This document shows positions 53,128 to 62,156 of a stretch of 64,000 nt of DNA, in pieces. Where the stretch lies: positions 186,001 to 250,000 of the forward strand of contig NZ_OCTN01000004.1 of NCBI RefSeq assembly GCF_900231835.1. Direction: 5' to 3'. Source of the DNA: Pontivivens marinum (GTDB lineage: Bacteria > Pseudomonadota > Alphaproteobacteria > Rhodobacterales > Rhodobacteraceae). A model generated the notes under the pieces. That model was not told where the DNA came from. It ran no database searches and saw only the letters and a program-made list of their open reading frames with translations. Numbering within the stretch: the first letter of the stretch is position 1; each line of letters begins with the position of its first letter. The position numbers and the translations under genes are program-made.

Positions 53128-53130
53128 AAA

Positions 53131-53149
53131 CGGCCCCGCATGGGGGCCG
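53131..53149. terminator. terminator between the DoxX-like gene and ilvC
   Basis: CGGCCCC (53131-53137) and GGGGCCG (53143-53149) form a perfect stem around GCATG. AAAA on its left side gives a T-run for the ilvC transcript. Confidence 0.85.
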
Positions 53150-53177
53150 CTTCCTTTAGGCTTAGATGGGGCTAGGA

Positions 53178-54239
<1,062 letters not shown>

Positions 54240-54259
54240 TTACGCAAAAATCGCCGATA

Positions 54260-54285
54260 GATATTTCTTTCTGTGTCGAAATATC
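54260..54285. promoter_or_regulatory. operator-like dyad between ilvC and the Lrp/AsnC genes
   Basis: GATATTTC (54260-54267) and GAAATATC (54278-54285) form a perfect inverted repeat with a 10-bp AT-rich spacer. TACGC (54241-54245) and GCGTA (54294-54298) flank it in the same symmetry. AT-rich dyads of this kind are typical Lrp/AsnC sites, so control of ilvC and autoregulation are likely. Confidence 0.55.
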
Positions 54286-54334
54286 GGTAATTGGCGTATA
54301 TCTATGCGTCAAAGCGGCGTGAAGGACAAAATTC

Positions 54335-54790
54335 ATGCTCGACGATACAGACAGGCGCATTTTACGCCAAATGCAGGCAGACCCCACCGCATCGGTGGCG
54401 GTGATAGCGGAACGTGCGGGGCTTAGCCATGCGCCGTGCTGGCGCCGGATTTCGAAAATGGAACGGGACGGCGTGATCAAGGGGCGGCGTGTCCTGATCG
54501 ATCAGCGCAAACTGGGTTGGGAGGTGCAGGTTTTTCTCCGCATTACCCTCGATAAAACCGCCCGAAACGCCTTTGACGCCTTTATCACCGAGGCGCGGAA
54601 AATCCCCGAGGTTACGGCGATGCAAACCTTGCTGGGACGGGTGGATATTCGCATGGATGTCGCCGCGCGCGATCTGGCGCATTATCAGCAGATCTATCGG
54701 GACCGGATCATGGCATTGCCCCATATCCTAGACGTGGAATCACTCATGCTGGTGGCAGAGCTGAAAAACTCCGAGGCGGTGCCGGTATGA
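54335..54790 (+). CDS. Lrp/AsnC-family transcriptional regulator (first of two)
   Basis: A 151-aa Lrp/AsnC protein. The N-terminal helix-turn-helix (LDDTDRRILRQMQADPTASV, then AERAGLSHAPCWRRISKME) is followed by a RAM effector-binding domain (EVTAMQTLLGRVDIRMDVAARDL). It is divergent from ilvC and overlaps the start of the second Lrp gene by four bases. The ligand is likely an amino acid. AAGGAC precedes the ATG. Confidence 0.92.
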   Translation: MLDDTDRRILRQMQADPTASVAVIAERAGLSHAPCWRRISKMERDGVIKGRRVLIDQRKLGWEVQVFLRITLDKTARNAFDAFITEARKIPEVTAMQTLLGRVDIRMDVAARDLAHYQQIYRDRIMALPHILDVESLMLVAELKNSEAVPV

Positions 54791-55224
54791 CTGAGTTGGA
54801 CGCGACCGATCACGCCATTCTGGATGCGCTGCGCGCTGATGGCAGCCTGAATGCAAAGCAAGTGGGCGACAGCGTTGGCCTCAGCCAGCCCGCGGCTTAT
54901 CGTCGGATTCGGCGGCTTGAGGCGGACGGCATCATCACCGGACGCGCCCTGATCGTGGATGCAGCCAAGCTGGGCTACGGCGTCACCGTCTTTCTAGGGG
55001 TAAAACTGGCGGTGCGGGGCAGGGGGGCGATGGCTGATTTCGAAAAGGCTGTTATCGCCGTGCCCGAGGTGCAGTTGGTGCAGCAGGTCATCGGCGTGCA
55101 TGACTACCGTTTGCGTGTCGTTGCGCAGGACCTCAGCGATTTCGAGCGGATTTTGCGGCGGCGTATTATGACTTTGCCGGGTGTTGGTGATGTGGAGTCG
55201 AATGTTCTGTTAAGTGAGGAGTGA
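54787..55224 (+). CDS. Lrp/AsnC-family transcriptional regulator (second of two)
   Basis: A 145-aa Lrp/AsnC protein with helix-turn-helix in residues 4-60 (ATDHAILDALRADGSLNAKQ, VGLSQPAAYRRIRRLEADG) and a RAM domain (VPEVQLVQQVIGVHDYRLRV). It is clearly a paralogue of its upstream partner but far from identical, and the ATGA overlap indicates co-translation. Hetero-oligomers between the two are possible. Confidence 0.92.
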   Translation: MTELDATDHAILDALRADGSLNAKQVGDSVGLSQPAAYRRIRRLEADGIITGRALIVDAAKLGYGVTVFLGVKLAVRGRGAMADFEKAVIAVPEVQLVQQVIGVHDYRLRVVAQDLSDFERILRRRIMTLPGVGDVESNVLLSEE

Positions 55225-55283
55225 TAGGTTCCTGACGTGCGCGACCATCTACAGTCGGGCTTGAATTTTAATCGTCAGGACAT

Positions 55284-55631
55284 ATGCTTGTGAAACGTCT
55301 TTCTACTCCAATATTCGCGATCCTCATTTTGCTGTCCGGTTGCACCGATGTTGCACGGCAGGTCGGAAGCCAAAATGGCGCGCCCGTATATGAAGTGTTT
55401 GGCAAGAGCCGCTTGGCGAGTGGACTCGCAGTCGAAGAACGTCGCGATTCAGCCAGTCTACGCAGCGCACGACGCGAGGAAATGCGGAATATGGCGATGG
55501 CCACCTGTCCAAATGGGTATCGTCCGGTTGGTTCCAGCCAGATGGGAACCTCGGCATGGCATCGCGGCGAGGATGGATCGCCCTTTAATATAGTCCTGCG
55601 CGAAACGCAGAACACTGTGTGCACTAACTAA
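55284..55631 (+). CDS. small predicted lipoprotein
   Basis: A 115-aa protein with a lipobox: LILLSGC, cysteine near residue 20, after a hydrophobic signal segment. The mature part is polar, with two cysteines (in MATCPNGYRPVG and NTVCTN) that could form a disulfide. No family recognised. It is a likely cell-envelope protein. A strong terminator follows. Confidence 0.7.
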   Translation: MLVKRLSTPIFAILILLSGCTDVARQVGSQNGAPVYEVFGKSRLASGLAVEERRDSASLRSARREEMRNMAMATCPNGYRPVGSSQMGTSAWHRGEDGSPFNIVLRETQNTVCTN

Positions 55632-55643
55632 GGCCGCTTTGGT

Positions 55644-55667
55644 CGGGGGCGCAGATCAGCGCCCCCG
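55644..55667. terminator. terminator between the lipoprotein and GlsB-type genes
   Basis: CGGGGGCGC (55644-55652) and GCGCCCCCG (55659-55667) form a perfect 9-bp stem around AGATCA, with TTT following on the plus strand. Confidence 0.85.
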
Positions 55668-55671
55668 TTTG

Positions 55672-55917
55672 TCAGGATTTACCGCGCAGCATACGCCACG
55701 CCCAGATTAGCAGGCAGGCACCGACAACGCCTGCCAGCAATCCGCCAAGGAAGCTGGTTCGGCTGTCGAACCCAACAATCCCGATCAGGAAATTAAAGAC
55801 AGTCGCGCCAGTAATTCCCAGAAGGATGTTGGTAATCAGGCCATGATCCGCCTTCATCAGTTTCTCGGCAATCCATCCTGCGATACCGCCGATGATGATT
55901 GAAACGATTAGGCCCAT
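55672..55917 (-). CDS. GlsB/YeaQ/YmgE-family stress-response membrane protein
   Basis: An 81-aa protein with three short transmembrane segments (GLIVSIIIGGIAGWIAEKLM, GLITNILLGITGATVFNFLIG, FLGGLLAGVVGACLLIWAW). The GW and G-rich pattern identifies the transglycosylase-associated family, induced by stress in several bacteria. The start at 55917 follows GAGGAAC; longer in-frame starts lie inside ilvN. It may be read from the ilvB-ilvN transcript. Confidence 0.85.
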   Translation of the reverse strand: MGLIVSIIIGGIAGWIAEKLMKADHGLITNILLGITGATVFNFLIGIVGFDSRTSFLGGLLAGVVGACLLIWAWRMLRGKS

Positions 55918-55954
55918 ATTTGTTCCTCGTAATGTTGATCCGGCTTTAAATTGC

Positions 55955-56518
55955 TTATTCCGCGCCGCGAGCGATTGCGGCAACGCCTGTTCGTGCAACC
56001 TCGACCAGCCCCAGCGGAACCATCAACTCAACAAAAGCATCCACTTTTTCCGGTGCGCCGGTTAGCTCGAAAACGAAGCTTTGCAACGTGGTGTCCATGA
56101 CGCGGGCACGGAAAACCTCGGCTGTGCGCAATGCCTCAACCCGCAGATCGCCGGTGCCGCGAACCTTGACCAGGGCCAATTCACGCTCAACGCTGGCGCC
56201 CTCGACTGTCAGGTCGTGAACCTCATGCACCACGACCATCCGCTCCAGCTGATGCTTGATCTGCACGATGACTTGCGGCGTACCTGTGGTGACAACAGTG
56301 ATGCGCGAACGGTGGCCGGTGTGGTCAACCTCCGCCACGGTCAGGCTGTCGATGTTATAGCCGCGGCCCGAGAATAATCCGATGACGCGCGCCAGAACGC
56401 CATCAACGTTATCCACCAGAACGGCGAGGGTGTGACGCTCGTTCACATCAGAGAACGGGGTGCGTAGGTCATAGGCGCTTTTCTTCGAGCTGCCTTTTTT
56501 TAGGTCTAGAGGGGACAT
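55955..56518 (-). CDS. ilvN: acetolactate synthase small (regulatory) subunit
   Basis: A 187-aa regulatory subunit. The N-terminal ACT domain (RHTLAVLVDNVDGVLARVIGLFSGRGYNIDSL is its start) binds valine for feedback inhibition, and a second domain follows (ELALVKVRGTGDLRVEALR). It is the typical IlvH/IlvN length for alphaproteobacteria, 67 bp after the large subunit gene. The first 25 residues are a polar extension. Confidence 0.95.
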   Translation of the reverse strand: MSPLDLKKGSSKKSAYDLRTPFSDVNERHTLAVLVDNVDGVLARVIGLFSGRGYNIDSLTVAEVDHTGHRSRITVVTTGTPQVIVQIKHQLERMVVVHEVHDLTVEGASVERELALVKVRGTGDLRVEALRTAEVFRARVMDTTLQSFVFELTGAPEKVDAFVELMVPLGLVEVARTGVAAIARGAE

Positions 56519-56585
56519 GGTTGTCGCTCCTTAATAAGTCGATACGAAATGGGGTGAGAGGTTGGAGTTGCCCCCAACCGTCAGG

Positions 56586-58337
56586 TCACACCATCACCGC
56601 GCCGCCAGCCTGAATTGCGCCTTGGGTCGAGGCATCGCCCAGCAGCATTTCGTTATGCGCCTTGCCGCTCGGGATCATGGGGAAGCAGTTTTCGTGCTTT
56701 TCTACCAGGCAATCGAACACCACCGGGCCGTCATGTTCAATCATCTCCATGATTGCATCATCCAGACCATCAGGGTCCGAGCATTGGATGCCCTTTGCGC
56801 CGAATGCCTCAGCCAGCTTTACGAAATCGGGCAGGCTCTCGGACCAGCTCGACGAATAACGCTCACCATGCAGCAATTCCTGCCACTGGCGGACCATGCC
56901 CAGACGTTCGTTGTTCAGGATGAACTGCTTAACCGGTGCGCGGAACTGCATTGCGGTTCCCAGCTCCTGCATGTTCATCAGCCATGATGCCTCACCGGCC
57001 ACGTTGATGACGAGGCTTTCAGGATGCGCGATCTGTACGCCGATAGAGGACGGGAAACCGTAGCCCATCGTACCCAACCCGCCCGAGGTCATCCAGCGGT
57101 GCGGATCCTCGAAGCCCAGATATTGCGCGGCCCACATCTGATGCTGACCAACCTCGGTTGTGATGTAGCGGTCGTATTTCTTGGTCAGAGCCTCCAGCCG
57201 CTGCAAAGCGTATTGCGGCTTGATGATCGGGCCTTTCTGTTCATAGCTCAGGCACTGCTTTTCACGCCAGCCGTCGATCTTTTTCCACCACTTTGCAACT
57301 TCCTCGGAGCGGGTTTTGCGCCCGCGTGCCTTCCAGATGCGCAGCATATCCTCAAGAACGTGCGCGATGTCGCCAACGATGGGAACGTCCACGCGGATGA
57401 TCTTGTTGATCGAGGATGGATCGATATCGATGTGAACCTTCTTTGACTTCGGGCTGAACGCATCTGTGCGGCCAGTGATCCGATCATCAAACCGGGCGCC
57501 GATGCAGATCATCGCATCGCAATCATGCATGGCCATATTGGCCTCATAGGTGCCGTGCATACCCAACATGCCCAGCCATGCCTCGCCCGAGGCAGGATAG
57601 GCACCCAGACCCATCAGGGTAGAGGTGATCGGGAAGCCAGTTTCACCAACCAGCTCGCGCAGCAGTTGGCTGGCCGCCGTACCGGAGTTGATGACACCAC
57701 CGCCTGTATAAAGGATCGGACGCTTGGCCGTTTCCAGCAACTCAACCGCCTGCGTGATCGCGTCAACGTCGCCTTTGACCTGCGGGGCGTAGTGGCCCTT
57801 ATTCGCCTTTTCCGGCTTCACATAGGTGCCATCAGCGAACTGAACATCCTTGGGGATGTCGATCAGAACGGGGCCGGGGCGACCTGATGTGGCAACGTGG
57901 AATGCCTGATGCAATGTGTTGGCCAGATTGTCCGTGTCCTTAACCAACCAGTTATGCTTGGTGCAGGGGCGAGTGATGCCGACGGTGTCCGCCTCCTGAA
58001 AGGCATCGTTGCCGATCATGAATGTCGGAACCTGACCGGACAGAACAACCAGCGGGATCGAGTCGAGCAGCGCATCCGTTAGGCCGGTAACGGCATTTGT
58101 TGCACCCGGGCCAGAGGTTACCAGAACAATGCCGGGCTTACCGGTGGAGCGGGCATACCCCTCCGCCGCGTGGGTTGCGGCCTGTTCGTGGCGAACCAGA
58201 ATGTGACGGATGTCGTTCTGCTGAAAGATAGCGTCATAAATCGGTAGGACCGCGCCGCCTGGATAGCCAAATACGGTATCGACGCCCTGGTCCTTCAGGG
58301 CTTTGACGACGATCTCTGCTCCAGACATACGGGTCAT
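56586..58337 (-). CDS. ilvB: acetolactate synthase large (catalytic) subunit
   Basis: A 583-aa TPP/FAD enzyme that condenses pyruvate to acetolactate. Key blocks: GYPGGAVLPIYDAIF with the TPP glutamate in VRHEQAATHAAEGYARSTG near residue 55, GPGATNAVTGLTDAL, and the C-terminal TPP site GLGTMGYGFPSSIG with NVAGEASWLMNMQELGTA. Position 58337 is preferred as the start; it sits after an attenuated leader. The naming ilvB or ilvI is a matter of convention. Confidence 0.96.
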   Translation of the reverse strand: MTRMSGAEIVVKALKDQGVDTVFGYPGGAVLPIYDAIFQQNDIRHILVRHEQAATHAAEGYARSTGKPGIVLVTSGPGATNAVTGLTDALLDSIPLVVLSGQVPTFMIGNDAFQEADTVGITRPCTKHNWLVKDTDNLANTLHQAFHVATSGRPGPVLIDIPKDVQFADGTYVKPEKANKGHYAPQVKGDVDAITQAVELLETAKRPILYTGGGVINSGTAASQLLRELVGETGFPITSTLMGLGAYPASGEAWLGMLGMHGTYEANMAMHDCDAMICIGARFDDRITGRTDAFSPKSKKVHIDIDPSSINKIIRVDVPIVGDIAHVLEDMLRIWKARGRKTRSEEVAKWWKKIDGWREKQCLSYEQKGPIIKPQYALQRLEALTKKYDRYITTEVGQHQMWAAQYLGFEDPHRWMTSGGLGTMGYGFPSSIGVQIAHPESLVINVAGEASWLMNMQELGTAMQFRAPVKQFILNNERLGMVRQWQELLHGERYSSSWSESLPDFVKLAEAFGAKGIQCSDPDGLDDAIMEMIEHDGPVVFDCLVEKHENCFPMIPSGKAHNEMLLGDASTQGAIQAGGAVMV

Positions 58338-58417
58338 GGGTCTGTCTCTCTTACTGCTGGGCACTACGCCCTGTTTCTACTTCTACGGTGCATCGGTTCT
58401 GGCTTAACATCGGGCAT

Positions 58418-58485
58418 AAAAAAACCCCCGAGGTGGGGGTCATGCGCGCCTGCTGCCGTGGGGTATGTCCCCGCGTCAGGCGCGC
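58418..58485 (-). promoter_or_regulatory. transcription attenuator of the ilvB operon
   Basis: Minus strand. The stop of the leader peptide lies inside a stem: GCGCGCCTG (58485-58477, with the TGA) can pair with CAGGCGCGC (58452-58444), holding a GGGG/CCCC inner hairpin. The terminator ACCCCC/GGGGGT (58440-58425 region) with seven T residues follows (58424-58418). Ribosome stalling at the branched-chain codons would change which stems form. Confidence 0.85.
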
Positions 58486-58514
58486 TTTCCAATAAGTACG
58501 ACGATGGTGTTCAT
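58476..58514 (-). CDS. ilv leader peptide
   Basis: A 12-residue peptide MNTIVVLIGKRA, from ATG at 58514 to TGA at 58476. Five successive codons encode Ile, Val, Val, Leu, Ile, the signature of an attenuator peptide sensing branched-chain aminoacyl-tRNA. GAGG stands about 10 bases before the ATG. It precedes a terminator and ilvB. Confidence 0.88.
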   Translation of the reverse strand: MNTIVVLIGKRA

Positions 58515-58537
58515 GGCTTTATCCTCTGCTGGAACCC

Positions 58538-58565
58538 GTTTTACCCTCTTGCGAGGTGGGGTCAA
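58538..58565 (-). promoter_or_regulatory. candidate ilvB operon promoter
   Basis: Minus-strand TTGACC (58565-58560) and TAAAAC (58543-58538) with a 16-bp spacer, about 24 bp before the leader peptide ATG. Located in the short gap after the response regulator gene. Confidence 0.6.
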
Positions 58566-58655
58566 CCGTCTATTTCGGATAAAGTAACCAGAAATGGCTA
58601 TTTTTCGAAATTAAATGTCGCGCTTTGCGTTTTTCGCGCAGCATCACGAACCACG

Positions 58656-59288
58656 TCAGTCCTTCAGCCCCAACAATCCGCTTTCGAGGACGTATCGTGT
58701 CAGCCCTGCTGTCGTATCTATGGCCAGTTTGCGTTTGATATTTTTGCGGTGGGTTTCGACGGTGCGCACCGAAATATCCAGATCCCGCGCGACCTCCTTG
58801 TTCGAGGCACCGCGGGCAAGGCGCAGCAGTACCATCTGCTCGCGGCTGGTCAGCGGCTCACGATCGCCATCAGGTGTGGGCTGCAACGCGCCCTCGGTTC
58901 CGGTGCACAGATAGGTGTCGCCTGCGTGTACCTGCTCAATTGCGGTGACGATTTCCTCGGTCGGTACGTCCTTGAGCAAGTATCCCTTCGCGCCATGGCG
59001 CAGCGCGGTTGAGATATATTCGGGATTGTCATGCATCGACAGGATGATGATGCGGGCATTGGGATCACGCTCCAGCACCAGTTCCGTCGCGGTCAGCCCG
59101 TTCATGCCGGGCATGTTCAGATCCATCAGCGTCACGTCAGGGTTCATCCGCGCGATAGTGTCCACCGCATCACGGCCATTGGTGACGGAGGCGATAACCT
59201 CGATCTGTTCAAAGGTTTCCAGAACGGCCCGAACCCCCTCCGTCACGAGGGGGTGGTCATCGGCCAGGATCACGCGAATTGGGGTCAT
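58656..59288 (-). CDS. LuxR/NarL-family response regulator
   Basis: A 210-aa response regulator. The receiver domain has the acidic pair D10/D11 and phospho-acceptor Asp56 in VTLMDLNMPGMNG. The LuxR-type HTH is at about residues 145-205 (SREQMVLLRLARGASNKEVA, VRTVETHRKNIKRKL). It overlaps the sensor kinase gene by four bases. Its target is probably the divergent TRAP transporter. Confidence 0.93.
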   Translation of the reverse strand: MTPIRVILADDHPLVTEGVRAVLETFEQIEVIASVTNGRDAVDTIARMNPDVTLMDLNMPGMNGLTATELVLERDPNARIIILSMHDNPEYISTALRHGAKGYLLKDVPTEEIVTAIEQVHAGDTYLCTGTEGALQPTPDGDREPLTSREQMVLLRLARGASNKEVARDLDISVRTVETHRKNIKRKLAIDTTAGLTRYVLESGLLGLKD

Positions 59289-60700
59289 GTTAGCTTTCTA
59301 TGCTCTACGGGCGCGCCAGAGGCGAGGTGGCTGGCAGGCACGTTTGCATCGATGCGCGTGCCGTGATGCGAGGCGGTGATTTTGAATGTACCGCCCAGAT
59401 GCTCCATCCGCTCAGCCATATTTCGCAGGCCAATTCCCGCGCCATTGCGGCGGGATACATTAAACCCACCACCATTATCGGTAATTGTCATGGCGGCACC
59501 GCGCCGGTGGGGTTTGATATGGATCACAACCTCAGTCGCGTTGGAGTGACGCTCAATATTGGTCAGTGCCTCCTGCGCGATACGGAACAGCGCCGTTTTG
59601 CCATCTGAGGTCAGCGAGTTGCGCAGCGCCACAGTATCAAGCCGGGTGATAATACCGGTCCGTTCCTGAAATTCCTCGGCCAATGATTTCAGGGCAGGGG
59701 ACAGGCCCAGATCGTCCAGCGCACCGGGGCGCAAATCGCGGCTGATGCGGCGGACCTCCTTGATCGCCAGATTCAGACGCTCGGTCGATTTATCCAGCGT
59801 TGCCTCAACATCCGGCGCGCCGGTGGTGATCTTACGGCGGGCCAGTTCCAGCCCGTAGCGGATGCTGACCAGTACCTGCGAGATAGAGTCGTGCAGCTCA
59901 CGCGCAACGCGGCCGCGCTCCTCCTCCTGTGTATGAACGATGCGTTGGGTCAGGATGGCCAGTTTTGAATCTGCCAAGCGCCTCTCACGCAGGTTAATCA
60001 ACATGCCCGAGGCAAAGACGCCCAGAAGCACGATCAGCGTAATCGCAGCGATCCATATAAAGGTGTGCCGGATGCGGCTTTCCATCTCGGCGCGGGTCAT
60101 GGCGACTTGAGCACGCACATCGTCGATAAAGATGCCGGTGCCGATCGCCCATTGCCAATCCTGCAAGCCGATAACGTAGCTGACAATCGGGCTTTCCTCA
60201 CCGGTGGAGGGTTTGGGCCAGATATATTCGTGATAGCCGCCACCCTGCCGCGCCAGTGTAATCAGGGGCTCCACGACCAACGTGCCGGAGCTGTCGCGCA
60301 ACTCGATAAGGTTGCGGTTGATTAATTCGGTCTGTTTGGAACTGACGATATTCGTGCCGTCATATTCGTAGACAAAAAAGAACCCGTCATTACCGTAAGT
60401 CATCGCCGCAAGTATTTGCGCAGCGCGAGTTTTTGCCGCCTCATCATCGGGACCGGCGGGGCCGTAAATGTGGTAAATCGCGTTGCGCGCCAATGCCATA
60501 TAGTTGCGCAGCTCGGCTTCCTTTGTCTCCAGCAGGGTATCCTCCAGAAACGCAATCTCATCCTCGGCCAATTGGCGGGACTGATAGGCGACCAAGGATG
60601 CAATGCACGCAACCGCAAGGACAAGCGGCACCGTCGCCAGAAGGAAGATCTTCTGACCATAGCTGGGCCACCAGCGCAGGCGCTTTAGCTTTGCAAACAT
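59285..60700 (-). CDS. cache-domain sensor histidine kinase (HisKA_3 family)
   Basis: A 471-aa membrane kinase. Helix 1 is near residues 18-40, and a periplasmic single cache (sCache_2-like) domain covers about 45-205 (YGNDGFFFVYEYDGTNI, DWQWAIGTGIFIDDV). Helix 2 lies near 214-236. The HisKA_3 phospho-acceptor is His270 in RELHDSISQ, and an HATPase with DNGGGFN and GIGLRNMAERM ends the protein. Cache domains of this kind sense small organic acids. It is divergent from a TRAP transporter across 259 bp. Confidence 0.93.
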   Translation of the reverse strand: MFAKLKRLRWWPSYGQKIFLLATVPLVLAVACIASLVAYQSRQLAEDEIAFLEDTLLETKEAELRNYMALARNAIYHIYGPAGPDDEAAKTRAAQILAAMTYGNDGFFFVYEYDGTNIVSSKQTELINRNLIELRDSSGTLVVEPLITLARQGGGYHEYIWPKPSTGEESPIVSYVIGLQDWQWAIGTGIFIDDVRAQVAMTRAEMESRIRHTFIWIAAITLIVLLGVFASGMLINLRERRLADSKLAILTQRIVHTQEEERGRVARELHDSISQVLVSIRYGLELARRKITTGAPDVEATLDKSTERLNLAIKEVRRISRDLRPGALDDLGLSPALKSLAEEFQERTGIITRLDTVALRNSLTSDGKTALFRIAQEALTNIERHSNATEVVIHIKPHRRGAAMTITDNGGGFNVSRRNGAGIGLRNMAERMEHLGGTFKITASHHGTRIDANVPASHLASGAPVEHRKLT

Positions 60701-60921
60701 TAGCGTCCTCTAAATGTGCGCGAGGGGCGGAACAGCCTGAATTCAGACGGGGTAGCGCCTATCGCGCGGGGACTCAAGTTTGCTGGCTGTGGCAGCGTGA
60801 GCCATCTGGCGTGTTCAATTCGCAAGCGCGTCATTTAGGCGAGAATCTAAAAAATTCAATACTACGGGCTTCTGGGTATTCCCCACTGGCATCCTCGCGG
60901 CTAAGGTTTGGGCGTTCATGA

Positions 60922-60941
60922 CCCGTCCACCAAAGGACGGG
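60922..60941 (+). other. hairpin in the leader of the TRAP binding-protein gene
   Basis: CCCGTCC (60922-60928) and GGACGGG (60935-60941) form a perfect 7-bp stem 18 bp before the ATG, just ahead of a GGGAGG ribosome-binding site. It may protect the mRNA 5' end. The rest of the divergent gap 60701-60921 has no clear promoter. Confidence 0.5.
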
Positions 60942-60959
60942 CGTTATTGGGAGGTCATT

Positions 60960-62042
60960 ATGGATCGTCGCTCTTTTCTAAAGAATTCCGCACTCGGTGG
61001 TACTGCTGCCGCTGCTGCAACACTCGCCGCACCTGCATACGCACAGGGCCGTCGCACGCTGACCCTTGTCACCACATGGGGCCGTGGCCTCGCAGGTGTA
61101 CATGACAGCGCACAGCGTTGTGCCGATCAGATCACCGCCATGACCGATGGTGCGCTGACGATCGACCTCAAGGCTGCTGGCGAACTGGTTGGTGCGTTCG
61201 AAGTATTCGATGCAGTTTCCTCGGGTCAGGCTGACATGTATCACGGCGCTGACTATTACTTCGTAGGTCAGCACCCTGCATTCGCTTACTTCACAGCTGT
61301 ACCATTCGGCATGACCGCTCAGGAACTGACCAACTGGTACTACTGGATGGGCGGACAGGAGCTGCACCACGAGCTGGGCGAAATCTTCAACATCAAATCC
61401 TTCCTCGCAGGCAACACCGGCGCACAGGCTGGCGGTTGGTTCGCGAACGAGATTACTGGTCCTGAGGACTTTAACGGTCTCAAGTTCCGTATGCCGGGCC
61501 TTGGTGGTCAGGCGCTGGGTCGTCTTGGCGCATCCGTTCAGAACATTCCGGGCGCAGAAGTGTATCAGGCACTGGCATCCGGCGCGATCGACGGAACCGA
61601 GTGGATTGGCCCATGGGCTGACGAGAAGGCCGGTTTCCAGGAAATCACCAAGACTTACTACGCTTCGGGCTTCCACGAGCCGGGCGCTGGTCTGTCGCTG
61701 GCGACCAACCTCGACGTCTGGAACTCGCTCTCCGCTGCGCATCAGGCAGTTATCGAGAACGTTTCCGCGGCTTCGCACTCCATCAACCTGGCACAGTTCA
61801 TGGCTGAAAATGGTGCTGCGCTTGACCGTCTGCAATCCGCTGGCGTGACCGTTCGTGAATTCCCTGACTCGGTTTGGGATGCGTTCGGCGTCGCTTCGCA
61901 GGAAGTTCTGGAAGAGAACATGGGCGATGAGCTCTATGCGAAGATCCACAACTCCGCGATGGATTCCATGGCGAAATCGTCCAACTGGATCGCACGTTCG
62001 TCGGGCGTCTACACAGCACAGCGCGACCGCGTACTGGGCTAA
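60960..62042 (+). CDS. TRAP transporter substrate-binding protein, Tat-exported
   Basis: A 360-aa periplasmic binding protein of the DctP/FcbT1 type (mannitol/chloroaromatic/2-oxoacid group, TakP-like). A twin-arginine signal (MDRRSFLKN followed by a hydrophobic stretch ending PAYAQG) indicates Tat export. The core shows VSSGQADMYHGADYYFVGQHP, FRMPGLGGQALGRLGAS (with the conserved substrate-binding arginine) and DGTEWIGPWAD. A 2-oxo acid or related carboxylate ligand is likely. Start at 60960 is fixed by GGGAGG. Confidence 0.92.
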   Translation: MDRRSFLKNSALGGTAAAAATLAAPAYAQGRRTLTLVTTWGRGLAGVHDSAQRCADQITAMTDGALTIDLKAAGELVGAFEVFDAVSSGQADMYHGADYYFVGQHPAFAYFTAVPFGMTAQELTNWYYWMGGQELHHELGEIFNIKSFLAGNTGAQAGGWFANEITGPEDFNGLKFRMPGLGGQALGRLGASVQNIPGAEVYQALASGAIDGTEWIGPWADEKAGFQEITKTYYASGFHEPGAGLSLATNLDVWNSLSAAHQAVIENVSAASHSINLAQFMAENGAALDRLQSAGVTVREFPDSVWDAFGVASQEVLEENMGDELYAKIHNSAMDSMAKSSNWIARSSGVYTAQRDRVLG

Positions 62043-62063
62043 TCGGTTCGATTTGATTTTGCA

Positions 62064-62087
62064 GCGGGGCGCCCACGGGTGCCCCGC
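62064..62087 (+). terminator. intercistronic hairpin between TRAP binding protein and permease genes
   Basis: GCGGGGC (62064-62070) pairs with GCCCCGC (62081-62087), extended by CC/GG inside. No T-run follows. Such hairpins commonly stabilise the abundant binding-protein mRNA and reduce permease expression. Confidence 0.6.
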
Positions 62088-62156
62088 ATGCCGATCTTCG
62101 GACAGGGTGCGGTTCTGCCGACCCATATTCTCACTGATTTTTGACGGGTGGTTGCA

